Origin: Trichoplax adhaerens
Lineage: Eukaryota; Placozoa; Uniplacotomia; Trichoplacea; Trichoplacidae
Direction: 5' to 3'
Assembly: GCF_000150275.1 (NCBI RefSeq)
Contig: NW_002060952.1
Span: 704,482-768,481 of the forward strand
Length of the DNA: 64,000 nucleotides
Shown here: positions 24,101 through 41,849 of the stretch, one piece after another
How positions within the stretch are numbered: position 1 is the stretch's first letter
Layout of the letters: every line of letters starts with the position of its first letter
The notes under the pieces: model-generated
The model's database searches: none
The model's input: only the letters and a program-made list of their open reading frames with translations
Told to the model about the DNA's origin: nothing
Program-made: the position numbers and the translations under genes

Positions 24101-27100
24101 TATAGATACTAGTGTGAATGTGCTAGCTGACAATACCGGTAAGCTTGCATTGGTTCAAAATTATGGTCATGTCATTTCCGGTGTTTAGATGTCTATATTT
24201 CTATGTCGTAATTCGTTCACGTAATAACTACTGTAAATGCAGACATAACACCGGAAATGAATATCAAAGAATCCAATCCAGCAAAGTCGAAATCTGAAAT
24301 TGGTAAAAAGCGTAAATACGTGGATGGCGATGGATCCACTGCTTCCCCAATGGCATCGTCGTTGGCTATAAATAACGACAAATTTTCAGCGGTTATACAT
24401 GACATTAATTATAGCACCCCTGTCGTCTCGAGCAGGTTATGTCGCCCCGAAGACCTTACTGTTACTGCATCAGATTTAGATCAAATTTTCAATACGGACG
24501 ATGAATCCAATCCCAGTATGGATCAGGTACAACGAAAATTATTATTTAAATTCCAATTACATTTAGCATTATTATCAATTACAATATATTGATGAAATGT
24601 AAATTATGGTATATAGGTAGAAAAGCAATTTTCCGGTGGCGAGTACAATGCAACAGGGATTACTTCTCACTCAAGTCTTTCGAATGATGTTGGCGGCGTA
24701 TCGTCTTCAGTATCATTAGAAGCAATTAACTCGAACTCGTTATTAGCAGATGAGGGATTATTCAGTGGTGAAGGCGGTATAGATGGCAATATTAGCAATG
24801 GAGCTGCTTCTAAGGAAGCTTCTTCTACGAATATAGATGGAAGTGGCAAGGTAAATATTTTTACGATAGTTTATTAAATATTAAGACCTTGCGATATTCT
24901 AAGATATTTTTTACTAATAAACTTCATAGGACATCGACTGCTTAGCGGCTACGCCATATTCCGTTATTGATCGTCTCCCTAGTTCAGCAATGTCCCACAT
25001 AATTTTAAGTAGTAAATTACGTTACATTCCACCTAAAAAGGTAACTATAGATATAGAATATGGAACGCTCCATGATATTTCGCGTGCTTTTATTATGTCT
25101 TACGGTTTTGTTCTGTTTTACTGTTATAGCCTTTACGTGGTAATGGCTATAATACAAGTAATAGCAGGTAATTGCAGTTTGTATTGTATCGTTAGCTTAA
25201 AAGAATTCGCAAAGGTAACTGTTTTCATTACTATTATTATATATAGATCGAATATATCTTACTTCAGTTCAATTACTGAAAAATTCACGAATCCTATAGT
25301 AAACGGACAGATATCGGATTCTATATCGTCTAGCCCCAGTGTTAAGGAACATTCTTATGATATCGTTGAACCAATACTAGCACCAGCGATAGAATCTTCC
25401 GTTTCGTCATTTCCAGAAGGTCATAGCCTCTGCATAAATTTGGTTTTGTCGGATTCCATTATTAATGCACATTTAGACTCGAATAATGAATGGTTGCAGG
25501 ACCTACTTTCTTCAGTTGATTCATGCCGATCAGCCGAGGATGTGCGAGGTCGAAAATATATTAAGCAATTTGAAACGCTTATTTCGGAAGCTGGGTTGTT
25601 CGATGATGATATTACAAGTCTAGTTCGTGATTTTTTTCACGGAACAGTTAATCGTAATTTATCGGAGAAAAAAATTACTGGTAAAAACAAATTAAACAAT
25701 GTTGGATACGTTACAGATATTGTTCTCCATATTTTATGTAATCAATGTATAGATGCTGTATTCGATCAGCGTTTAAGAGCTAACCGACGTTTTGAGCCAA
25801 ACAAGAAAGTCGACAAGAGTTTCAAGAAATTAATTTTTCGTAACGTTCTTCACAACGTTTATCAAAGTGCTATTGCTTATAGCAAATTCGTTTTAGGTAA
25901 AGAAAATTCAGGTGGTGATTTTCCTTCTAGCAATGAAAATAGATGGGAATATATTGAGACGTATGAAGCTAATGGCATTAAACCTTCAACGGTTATTGTT
26001 CTCGATGTACTGCATAAGTTGCATCCAGTACTGAATGATCTATTACACAGGTGTACATCAACTAGTTGGGAAAATATTCCAAGGAGTTCTGTCCAAGGAC
26101 CCTTGACATGGCAACAACTGCATAACAAGTCAAATAATGTAGATAATGAAGAGATTATACTTCGTATACCCAAGATTATGACAGGATATGAACAAGATTG
26201 GCTTGTTGTATCTCCATTTGCTATTCCTCACTGGGAACGATTATCTTTAGAGCCATTTGCTACTCCAAACGATGTTTCTTATGTTGTGGTGGCACCTGAA
26301 AATGACGCTATATACGATCATGTGAAAAGATATTTTAAGGAGCTGAGTTCAGTATATGAAGCTTGTAAATTAGGAACCCATCAGCCTATCACAAATATTA
26401 ACAAAGATGGAGTTATTCGAGTAGGCCGTAACCGAGCTGAAAGACTACAAAGGGACGATCCTCCTGAATGGTTTCATAAACTAGACCCTTGTCCTGAAGT
26501 TTCTTTATTAAAGTTATACATCCAATTTTGCAAACAGCCGTTATTGTATACTTTACGACAACTAGACGACAGCCCTGTCAAATCTCATATCGGAAAGCCG
26601 TTTGTTGCGTCATCAGTTGATAAAACAACCGACAGTTCTAACGGGACTGGTATCGCAACCGCATTATCTGAAACAAAGAAAAGGAATACCCTACCATGTG
26701 TAGTTGTTTACATGGTAGATCCTTTTAATTTTACCTGTGACTCTTTGGGAGATGCACAAACGAAACTTAAATTGATTAATGGAAATTCTATTTCGTCAGC
26801 ATCGCTGCTTATTAAATGTTTTGAAGAAGTTACGGCATTGCTACCCGCAGCAATGAAGAGACACATAGTTTTACATGTATGTATCATTTAACTCATTATG
26901 TAGAATACTATAAATGATACGTGGATATGTTTTTGTATCGCTGGCTATATCACCGTTTCAATAATTTCTTTTTTCTCCGTAGATTGTACCATGTGGTAAT
27001 GTGCAGCATCTACTTAGTAGTGCACCTCCAGCTCGGCCTAATTTATCAAATTTAAGTCTCCTGAAAGCTGTTGCATTCTCAGTGTATGTAAAGTGTAAAA

Positions 27101-29174
27101 GGTATACAAAACTAGCTGTTGACGCAAAGTCATTAACCGGCTTTGGAATGGCTGCAGTTAGAGCGCAATTGCTGGGCAACGAAAAGGTAATCAGCTACAT
27201 AAAATACGGTAAAGCAATACTTGCTATAGCGATTTATTAAAGGGAAGGTGGTCCTTGATATACCGACGAAATTATTGATGAAGAGCTAAAGGCAAATTTA
27301 TTTGAATTGTTTTACAGGTAGTAGACAGTTATTCTAGAATCCATACACCTCTTTATGTGATAGCACCATCGCAACACGTAAACCATTATGATCTTTCTGG
27401 TGTTACTGAAAATATGATTGCTCCTCGCGGGCAAAGAGCGGGAGTCATGTTCTGTGCTTATCATTTGTCAGAAAATCGCGAATGGCTTTTATGCGTATGC
27501 TCAGATATTAACGGAGAAATGATGGAACCTGGCATATTTCATATGAAATCTATTAAGTGAGTAGTAATGAAATTCTCTTCAATTAAATTGTATTTTTACG
27601 GAATACATTGTAATTGTAGTATAATTTTTGTCTTGTTGAATATGCAAGACCGTAAAATTATTATACCTTAATATGGATTGCATATTTGTAGAAGGTCTGA
27701 TCGTGTATCGCTGTAATTGTAACTTGGCGTTGATAATCTTTCTAACTTAGTGAGTAGGTTTCTGTTACTGTATTAATATGTAATAAGAAATGCTGCATGC
27801 TTTGAAATGTAGGCAAGATATTGATAATAAAGAACAAACCTGTATAAGGTCCGTTGCTTTAAAGAAGTTATTAGGATTTTGCGTAAGTTTAATGTCGAAA
27901 ACGATTCTACAGTGGCGTCTGGTGATAATAAGATTTGGAAAAGTGGGTCCCGGCGAATTGAAAGGTAATTCGCGTATTACTACATTTGGAAATTGCCTGT
28001 TTATTGATCATAATTGTTTTTACATTTTCAGATTGGCAGTATTTATCATCGAATGAAAATTTACGATCGTTCGTGTCTGATAAACTAAGTAAAGAATGTA
28101 AACTTTGCTCTATCGGTCCTAATCCGAGTTTGGTTGGAATTAGTATTATAACTATAGAGCCAGAGTCTACTCTTCGATTAATCTCTAGTGGACAGTGTGA
28201 GTTTATAATTTTGTTATATTTTATGCTAATATTTAAGTTTATTATTGTTAATGTTGCCTTTATTACATAAACAGCGTGGGGCACATCAAATGACGAACAG
28301 GCTGCAAAATGCTCAAGCATTGTGGTTACTTCTTCTCGTACCGATACACCTGTTTTCTCTCCTACATCGAAAGCTCATTCATCATCTGCTACATTTAATA
28401 ATTATAATGGTAGTTCCATAATTGATAACACAAGTTCAACATCCAATATGTTTCCTAACGATGATACCGGCTTAAGCGATCACGACAATCTTAATGATTG
28501 GTTACATAATTTGGAGCCATCCTTCTCTCCTACGCCTGGTGATACTCTTAACTCATCCATGGATACAACTTCTGTAAAACAGAATATAGATAAATCACAG
28601 CAAGATTCTTATCGGGACCAAAGGTTATCTGTTGATAAAGCTAGGGAAACGGCTATGTCTCATCATCCGTTGGCAATAGGTTATTTATTTTCAGAAGTTC
28701 CAACTGGTATTTTTTTCAAATCGTTTTGGATGAATTCAGATCAGAACGGTTATTCTTCTCCGGTTTTATTGAAGGTAGCAACTACTTTACTATATGTATC
28801 TTTAAAATCACTATGCATTCGAATTTTGGCCTCATCTAACAATTGTAATTGATCTCTGTTCGTTTACAATAAGGTACTTTTAACTGGACATACTATTATC
28901 AATCCGGATAACTCGTCAGTTGAAGACTGCCCGCATGCCTTGGATTCTACGCAAGCATGTGACGTTTTAAGGTTTGTCGTTTCAGGTGGATAATTTATTT
29001 TCGCTTTAATCTAACTTTTTTTTCTTATTCAATTACTGATTTAGGTATATCATGGAACGCCTTGATGCGCAGTCATGGCTAACTATTAATTCTATATCAC
29101 ATCAAAGAAGATCGTGCCTTCCATATTACTTGCTAGGATTGCAGAAACTAGATCAATTAATTTCTCGCTTTTAA
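18142..29174 (+). CDS. MED13: Mediator subunit MED13
   Basis: Twenty-one exons: 18142-18216, 20092-20419, 21270-21354, 21433-21516, 22165-22316, 22446-22717, 22786-22886, 22966-23100, 23185-23589, 23675-23854, 23933-24138, 24243-24526, 24617-24850, 24930-26876, 26983-27186, 27318-27556, 27813-27964, 28032-28196, 28275-28774, 28874-28971, 29045-29174. All phases fit; 1991 residues against about 2170 in human. MED13 links the CDK8-cyclin C kinase module to core Mediator in the nucleus. Seen: N-terminal domain (GLKWRRY, ELWLFWFGDDP, RYGRWFVEP, SPFGLKGTLTG, YPACYVLVP); a mid motif with DLDQIFNTDDE; the C-terminal PIWI-like region (EGHSLCINL, GPLTWQQLH, WLVVSPFAIPHWERL, YVVVAPEN, KSLTGFG, WRLVIIRFG, HPLAIGYL). 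The start is the first of two adjacent ATGs, 20 nt after the gap. Within exon 14, residues from about 884 to 960 are hydrophobic and unlike MED13; an intron may be unrecognised there. Confidence 0.95.
18504..19125. repeat. Tandem array, about 180-bp unit, about 3.5 copies
   Basis: Copies begin near 18504, 18687, 18879 and 19051, in MED13 intron 1. Each holds AACGAGTCCCCATACATTC, TAAATCAACTATGCCATCAT, a small palindrome CCATTTCAAGAAGGAAATGG, and a GA-rich/TATA-rich junction (AGAGAGCGAGAGAGAGAC). Open frames through the copies arise from the repeat, not from genes. Confidence 0.9.
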
Positions 29175-31415
29175 GGCGTATCATGAATGCAAATTTTATT
29201 GTCGTTACCATTCATATTCGAAATGATTATAGGTCTAACAGCAGCTTTTCCATATACTATAGATGTAATTTAGTTATTTAATAGTCTATTATTTTCCAAT
29301 TCTTTCTCACCGCCATTTTGTGTCTAGTATATTCTAGCAATAATTAATGTAATGTTAGTTATATTGATTTATGAAGATCACTTGAGTGAAGATGTTAGTA
29401 CATCCATTTACCAGATTTATCTCGCGATCTGGTTTGCCAATTGTATACCATCGATGTACAGATATGCACATGTAATTTGTCGGACTGTGTAACGATAGGT
29501 ACTCGTTAAAGTGCAAGAGTTAAGGTCTTGGCCTATTTTTCTGCCGTTAGTAACCATATGTAATCGAATTAACTGCGGTTATAACTTAAATTTAAGTTGC
29601 CGTAGCTTAATATTTAACGTGCAGTACTGTACAATACGTATGTATGATAAGTTTGTTGTCTCACTGAGCAGCGGTGGATGATAATTCCATTGACTCTATG
29701 GCACTCAGTTATATAACATATTAATAACGGTATTTCAGTTTTTTGTATGAATTATTGAACGTTGAGCTTCTACTGTAAATAATTATTTCTGCGCTTAACT
29801 TTATTTGTTTATATGACTTATGGCCTACATCGAATGTAATTCTGCATATTATAAATCGTTGGACATCTGTATATCTCTGTAACATCAATAAAATTAAAGA
29901 GTTGTAACACAACATCAAATGAACTATTAGAAATGTTATTGTAGTATCCTTGTCCCAAAATTACGATTATATCATTGGAATTTTCTGGAAGCTTTGAACT
30001 GAAATACGTACTGCAATATTTTCTTTGGTATAAATATCGGAGACATGATACCCAGATAATTTGCTTTAGTATTCCAAATTAGAAAATACGCGTATAGTAT
30101 ATTAAGGACAATATATACACGGACAGCCCAAAATCATACTATAGAACAAACACTAGGGTAGACAAGCACCCTGTAGAACTTAGCTTGAGTCTTTAATCAT
30201 AGTATGCTTTGGGTAAACTATATTTATAAGGAAGAGAAAAATATTTTTAACTTATTCAATACATAATACAGTATGTGCGTAGATTTAATATGTTCATTAA
30301 TCATAGGGCTAAAGAAGTAATTCTAGGTGGCTGAAAATGTGTCACTATGGTATATTCGAATGTGTGCATAAAATTGTGCGCAGCTAGTATTTGTAAAGCT
30401 TTATAGAATGTGTAACCTTCAACAGCTTATTTTTAAGCTGTTATAAAGACAAGTCTAGCGTAATTAATAGCTACAAGAGCCATAATGGCTATATATAGGG
30501 CATCGCAACATTGCCACCTTCAAATATTGGGAGAATACGTAGTATAAAAGCAGACGCGCAGGATTGCAGTTTGTAGTTGCAAGCAGTGATAGTGGTTATT
30601 AGGTTTCACGGTATTGCCGCCTTTATAAGTTGAGAGAAAGCTTAATGTAAACGGATATACAGTACCAAGCATAAAGCTGCAAACAGCCGTAGTAATTTCA
30701 ACTGTGATATATTAAAGGTAATTATCCTGTAACCTTTAACTAAGGTATAAGGGGTTTCCAATGCAAAAAGACTAGCTAATTACGTATTTTATAACAGATG
30801 TCTAAAATGAATTGAACGATGGAATGGAAAACTATAAACCTTCTCGCAAAAGGAGTAGAATTAACTTGAACATGCGGGAATGGTACTATAGCTGTCAATT
30901 TTAGTGTGTAAATTTTATAGAATAAAGTTCAGTCGTTTTTAATTTTTTTGATTTTAGTGTAAGTATAAGGCTATCAAGCTGTTAAAGAAGAACATCTTAC
31001 GCTAGATTTTGTAAATTTACCATGACGCATAATGATTTTGCTGGTTTTATTTAAATCGTTTAGTGAATATACGAAAATAAAAAAAACTATATTGAGTAAG
31101 CTTTCTAGATGGCTGACTAGCTACCATAAAAAAGTCACTATTCCAACTATCGAATTCAAATCATAATAGACAGCGCTATGACCCAATCAAACGAAATAGC
31201 ACATATACAAAGATACACACATCGCTTGTAATTCTAATTTAACATACTAATATCCACTTTTGAAGTTTGTTACTTGATTACCGGCATTTTTAGTTTAGTA
31301 GAAGTACTATATTAATTGCTAACACACACAAAATTAATTGAACTAACAAAAATAGGGCTGTCGACTTGATTTTCATACTACTGCTATAAAATACATTGGT
31401 ATCTAAAATGAGAAA
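29175..31415. other. Convergent intergenic region, MED13 to GGT
   Basis: About 2.2 kb of AT-rich DNA between two convergent genes. An AATAAA near 29886 is a plausible MED13 polyadenylation signal. It holds no open frame or repeat array that I can support. Confidence 0.5.
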
Positions 31416-35879
<4,464 letters not shown>

Positions 35880-37104
35880 GTTTTGAATATTGCGCTAGTT
35901 GTTGCGATATCTATTAAGAGAGAATTTAGAGGACAGATTAATTTTGAGCCTTGTTTAAAGCTTTAGCAAGACTGTAGTTATCTTATTAGAAGTAATCGGA
36001 AGAATCCTGATGGACAAAATAATGAATACGATTCGCTGAACAGGAATAAAATAAAAAAGCTATAAATGGCCAGGACACGATTAGACCCTGTCATTCAGTC
36101 ACCTTTCCAATTGAGTTCTATTCCTTTCAGTTATAAAATATTACATCAATTTAAATCTACAAATCTACTATTGTCGTTTACTACTAGTAGTAACTTGAGA
36201 CTTTAATGATATATCTTATTATTTCCTCATCACTTGGATACTTGGTCGATAAGGCTGAAAGCTCGATATAGCACGGTTGTTTCTATTAAAATTTTTGATT
36301 GAGAAAATGGCGAAGTATGCCATGAAAGGCAATTGATGTTTTTAATTTCGACATTGCCCTGCGTAAACATAAATACGAATCACTGTTCTAAGGTTGCAAG
36401 ATTGGTTGCTACTGGTACAATATTATGAAAACGTGATATTTTTTCCTCGATCTTCGAACAAAATCAAAAGATATAAGAGACACAGCAATCATTGCACTAT
36501 GCTATTCTTGCGATTACTAAGAACAAGACCCGCAGTACCTTACCCAAATGCTCTACCAGTTGTATTGGAAGTAAATTCCTATTTACCTAATGAATAAATG
36601 AAAATGTTTCCCGTACGAAAACGAGAAATTTGATAGTTTCAGCTAGCGTGATCAATGAAACTGTTGACTAAACTGCTTCAAATAATAACTTTGGTCTACT
36701 AGTACTACAGTGCGATGGAGTAACAGTTTATGTTAGAAAATTTCTCCATAAGAGAGGCACTATCCAATGTACTCGTGTGATCAAATTACACGGTAATAAT
36801 ATGGCAGGTTTCATTAGCCTTGATTTTCCGGCAATACATTAGTGCTGTTGTTTGCTATGGTTAATGCTAGAATGATTTTTCTTACGAGAAGATCAATTGC
36901 ACGAGCTCATGACGGTAAAGCCATTCCATGAACTGAAGTACTAAGCGGTGTGAAGGAGTAAAAGACTTTTTATAGAATCAAATTATTCAGCGGCTATATT
37001 GCTCGCTGCCTGCAAACATGTCTGAAGGAGTGTTTTCATTTTTAAGCTTTTTTTTGTTAATTTATTGCTGTATAGTTGTTTAAATTACAGTTAAGGCTTG
37101 TTTT

Positions 37105-37302
37105 ATGGATGACACAGATAATATTCATTCATCAAGTCACGGTTTTTTTATGCTATACGCGTTTTATAGCTTATCCTACATTGTTTCTCCGATAGTAGCT
37201 TATAGTTACATCGATACACGAGGAACAGCGTTTGCAATTTTTTGGGGCGTAATCATCGTCGTTATTACCACTAGATTAGCTATCAGGAGTGAACACGATT
37301 AA
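37105..37302 (+). CDS. Small hypothetical membrane protein (doubtful)
   Basis: A 65-codon frame with a true ATG. The N-terminus is polar and acidic (MDDTDNIHSSSH), then come two hydrophobic stretches (about residues 13-33 and 40-57) and a charged tail ending SEHD. Just upstream is an acceptor-like TAAATTACAG, so it could be a terminal exon. I do not recognise a family, and hydrophobic frames arise easily in AT-rich DNA. Low confidence. Confidence 0.18.
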   Translation: MDDTDNIHSSSHGFFMLYAFYSLSYIVSPIVAYSYIDTRGTAFAIFWGVIIVVITTRLAIRSEHD

Positions 37303-40300
37303 AGTGATGCAAAATAATGCTGTGACAGAAGCCGGCTGAAGAAAGGTTATTTCGAAAAGCCCACCTAACGATTGCTTATTGTGATCAATTGTAAGGTGGT
37401 ATACTGTACATTGAGAATTAATAGAATTATAATGATCATTACAATTAATTAATGGCCTGTAATTTCCTGTTCTAATCTACTGTGAAATTTATGTTCTAGC
37501 TTAGGTTGGATGCCTTCTCACTTTTTGTGATGCATGTCCTACGTTGATGGTGATTTTATTAAATTACTGTTATGAAAGCGCTATCTTAGCGTAGCAAAGT
37601 CGACTCAGATATTGAACAAAGTTGCATGTAATAAAATCAAATGTAGCTATCACGGCTACATATATACCCTAATTTATCTGCTTGTTTAGAAGTTGGCAGT
37701 TTGCTACTTCTTTTTAACGGCTAGTTAGAACGGATCATTTTCAGACAATTGACATACCAAGAACGATTACGTTAATTACTCCCAAGTTTTCTGCATCGAG
37801 TGCGGCACCGACTAATTTAGCGTGAAAGTAAATTGATTTGCAATTTTTCTCCATGACTACTGCGAGCTTTCAACCGTTAGTCAAATAGCTGGAAATAGTC
37901 ATATAGGATTTAGCATAAAACTTGCTGCTAATAGTAAGTGAATTCTATTTTCTCCATGAAGTAATATAAAGGATTTCAAATTGAGAGTATAGAACTGTAA
38001 ACTGAATCTCGAAAACTCTTTCCACAACTACGGCGGAGGCTATCCTAGCACCTTTTTTTTATCCGTCTATAGGGCTGCAGAGCATGACCGTTGATATGCA
38101 AACAAGTGATTTCTCTCGCATCGATTACCATGCTACGAATAAACTTTCTCCTCTATCTAAAAATGATTCCATTTCACTAAGAGTATGAGAATGATAGTTT
38201 TTAAAAATTGAGTTAGCGTTCTTTGCGCATTGCGTTCCGCTTGCAGTTTATCTGCCTACTTTATTTATTCCCCAACGAATTCATGTTAATAGATGCAATA
38301 TTCTGGTTTTGTTCCAGTAGTCGTGGAAGGGAAATGAGTGAAAAAAAAAGGCGGTACTCGAATAAGATTTTCTTTTCACTAATGAATCATAACGAGTTAC
38401 GACAGCTACGGAAACATAAGTAAAAATAATTTCTAGTTCATCATGTTGGATGGAGTAACTACTCCAAGGTGATAAAAAGTTGTCGATAGTGTAAAAGAAA
38501 AGTTTTCCATTTGCCTTGATCAAGTCGACACGCCATGGTTATAGTGCATCATCGTGCGACACTGTACTTGGTACAAAGAACGCTCTACGCTAGCAAAAGC
38601 TCTTCTAGCTTGGTTGCAGCGGAAGAATTGACTGTTTTATTTTTTAACTTTCAATCGATAAGCAGAGCAAGCTAAAAACTATCAGTATTGCATGCAACTA
38701 ATTAACAACAAGTAGAAATTTTCAAGTGCATAATCAGTTATCTTACCTCAGGAAAAGCAGACCTATATTCCAACAACTTGGCTCAGTTTTCACGTTGAAG
38801 GTTAAACTCTACTCACGTAATCAAACGATTAGAATTGGGGTAATACTATCAAGGTGAAAAAAACCCTACCGTCAGTAATCATATTCAGTTGATTTTTCCG
38901 ATGCTAATTTGTTGATGACGAAAATTTGATAGACGCCAATAGAATTCAAGGCTGAAGAATAACATTGTTATATTACTACTTTGATTGGCAGATACTATAA
39001 TAGTATAGGCAACATTGCCATAATTCTTTAACAGTATAATTGTTTTTATCTAGATAATAAACTATCATCATCAAGCATATTAATTAATTTACTCAATGCT
39101 AATTCCGATTGGCTTGATTATACCTACATTGATAGTTAATATTTACCGTAACTCAGCATTTTGAATTAATTACTAATATAGCGTCTATTGTATAGTATGA
39201 TCATATTCAAGTATGAAATTGACTCTAAATTATTGTCTATTTAAGTTATGACTATAGGTAGGCCATCATAGTTTATAAATCGAGTATGATCCCAGTGATT
39301 TATAATTGTATTAGTATTCCAACTAATCTTACCTTAATGCCAGTATAGTATATTATTCCTTAATTATCTTTATTATCTGTATGCAAAAGTAGAACTACCG
39401 TCTAACAAAATAATATTTGCATTGGTTTCTTACCAATAGATAGCATGTGGTTAAATAATCGAACTATTAAGAAAGAGTTGGTTAGATGATTTTGGAACGG
39501 GCCTGTAATATTGTAAACATAGAATTAAGCAATGGTTAGTAAGTAAACCCTAACATGATGTGTTCAAATAGACGAACGCGAGAGTAACGGAATTGGAATA
39601 AAGAGCGTGTTAAATTGCAGCCTGAGGAAATGTCAAACTGCTTGAGACTTATATCACGATACACATTCTTTATTAAGTTAATCTTAACAGAAAGTAGGAT
39701 TGATTAATAGAATGGCAATGGAGCTGGTTAACAGCAATATACGCGTATACTGTATATATCTCTCTCTATATATGTAATTCATAACTGAACATGGATACTA
39801 AATGAGTTATTTCCGCATACGACATTGCAGCTATCAGCGTATTGATAACGTGATAATCGATTTTCTTTCTACCCGGTGATTAAACGATGTCTACTACTGG
39901 TATCCGACAAAGTGAGCACTATTTCACGATGTTAGCCACGTTTTAGGGTGCTTCGTTTCCGATTGATAAGTTGATTCCAAGGAGCTGAATTGAAACAATT
40001 TATCATTGGTCATGAAGTTGCGGATAATCTGGAACATATACTTTCTTAAGAGGAATGGACGACATTTTACAACAAATATTATATTTCGTCTTCGATATAT
40101 TCTCCAGTAGTGAAATAATGCCTCAATCATGAGTACAATCGTCTCAAGCTTTCTTCCTAATCTATTCTCCTGAGCTCAGTAGAGGTACAACTTAAATTAA
40201 TTAGTATGTATAGCACTCTTCAAGTATACAGTATTTGGTAGTGTATTTAACATGCTGTTGCAGTAAAGTTAATTCTCATTACATTCTACTATAGCTCATA

Positions 40301-41510
40301 TTAGTAATTCCAATACTAAATAAGAATTTAACTTCACTCTAAGCACGGCACTACAACTGTATACGAGTGTTGGTTCTTTCTCTACTCATATACTTGCACT
40401 AGTCTTGATGATATACTACAATTCAACGCAGCGCCTGCAATCACGAAATCACTCGTAATATTGGCAATCAGAAATTATATAATAATAAGAGTCATAACTT
40501 ATGATATACTGTATCAAGAGTGTATCATTAATATTCACGTTACTCTATTGTCGCTATTTCACGTTTTACAGCAATTCAATTTTAGTTTACTATTGCTTTC
40601 GGTACCCATAGTAGACACATAGTTACAAATTGTGCCTGGAATTTGAGTACGGCATTGCATCGATTCTGTATTGTGAGATTAGCAGCATGATGTTGATAAT
40701 TATTTGTCAATTTATTCTAGGTGTTGATAGATACATGGGCCACTGGATGCTACACCTTGATAAATGCTATCTTTGACCTGAGTAAAATTGTAGGATAGCT
40801 CATATTGATTAAGGATCGCTCCTATTTGCAAGCAGAATATCACTACCATGGTAAACTTCAGTTAGTCCTGCCCGATTCGCAAAGACAGTTTAAACAGCTC
40901 CTGAAAGTAGGTAGCAAATGATGCAATACAGTAGTTCAGGTTCAAGTTACTCTAGTCGCCATTCATAAGGCTAAACTAAACGCCATAGGTAATGCAACAG
41001 GCTATTAAAAGGCATGATATCCACTTGTCATGGAATCTATGGTAGTTAACATCATACTGCTATTAATAATGTAATGAACAATCGATAGGAGTGCAGCGTT
41101 ATGGTCGAGTTCCGAATTTGCTCGATACAATGCATTGGTGTTAGACAACTTGATCACAGTATCGCATTGTACGGGTATATTATTCGATGGATGGATATAA
41201 ATGAATTCTAAATTTGAACCTAGTTGTTTTACACTTTAAAATGATTTAAATAGATTGGCTTAACGCTGCATAAAAATAATGAATTTTGAAGTATCGTAAG
41301 TCTTTCGATACGATCTTCAAAATCATAGACTCTTATCCATTAGGATTCGTATTTAGTATACGATTAGTAATAGTGGCATTCAGTTCTAATAGATGATTAT
41401 GAATACGACTATAACTTGATTTGTATAAAACCTATGCAATAATAATTCTGTTTATATGTTTATGATTAAACTACTTATTGCTGCTTACATTGTCATAAAA
41501 AAGAGATACT

Positions 41511-41849
41511 GTTGCTGCAGTGTATTCAATCGAACATTAAACTGCATAAAAAATTTGGTGATTCAAGCCCCTGTTGCTGATGAGAGCTGTAGGCAGGCTA
41601 CCGTAAAAAACTAGAAACTTGACTATTGCTACTGTGTATTCAATCGAAGATTAAACTACATGAAAAATGTGATGATTCAAGCCCCTCTTGCTGATGAGAG
41701 CTGCAAGCAGGCTGCCGTAAAAAACTATAAACTTGACTGTTGCTGCAGTGTATTCAATCGAAGATTAAACTGCATAAAAAAATGTGATTCAAGCCTCTCT
41801 TGCTGATGAAAGCTGCAAGCAGTCTGCCGTAAAAAACTAGAAACTTGAT
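41511..41849. repeat. Tandem array, 114-bp unit, three copies
   Basis: Copies start at about 41511, 41625 and 41739. Shared blocks are TGTATTCAATCGAA, ATTAAACTGCAT, GATTCAAGCCCCT, TTGCTGATGAGAGCTG and CCGTAAAAAACTAGAAACTT. Equal spacing suggests unequal-crossover expansion. No coding frame spans the unit. Confidence 0.9.

Noticed and set aside
41576-41849. CTGATGAG followed by a short stem and later GAAAC, recurring in the 114-bp repeat, suggests a hammerhead ribozyme core
   Set aside because: The spacing does not allow a normal stem II followed by GAAA, the unit has GTAAAAA where GAAA should be, and one copy changes CTGATGAG to CTGATGAA. Most likely coincidence.
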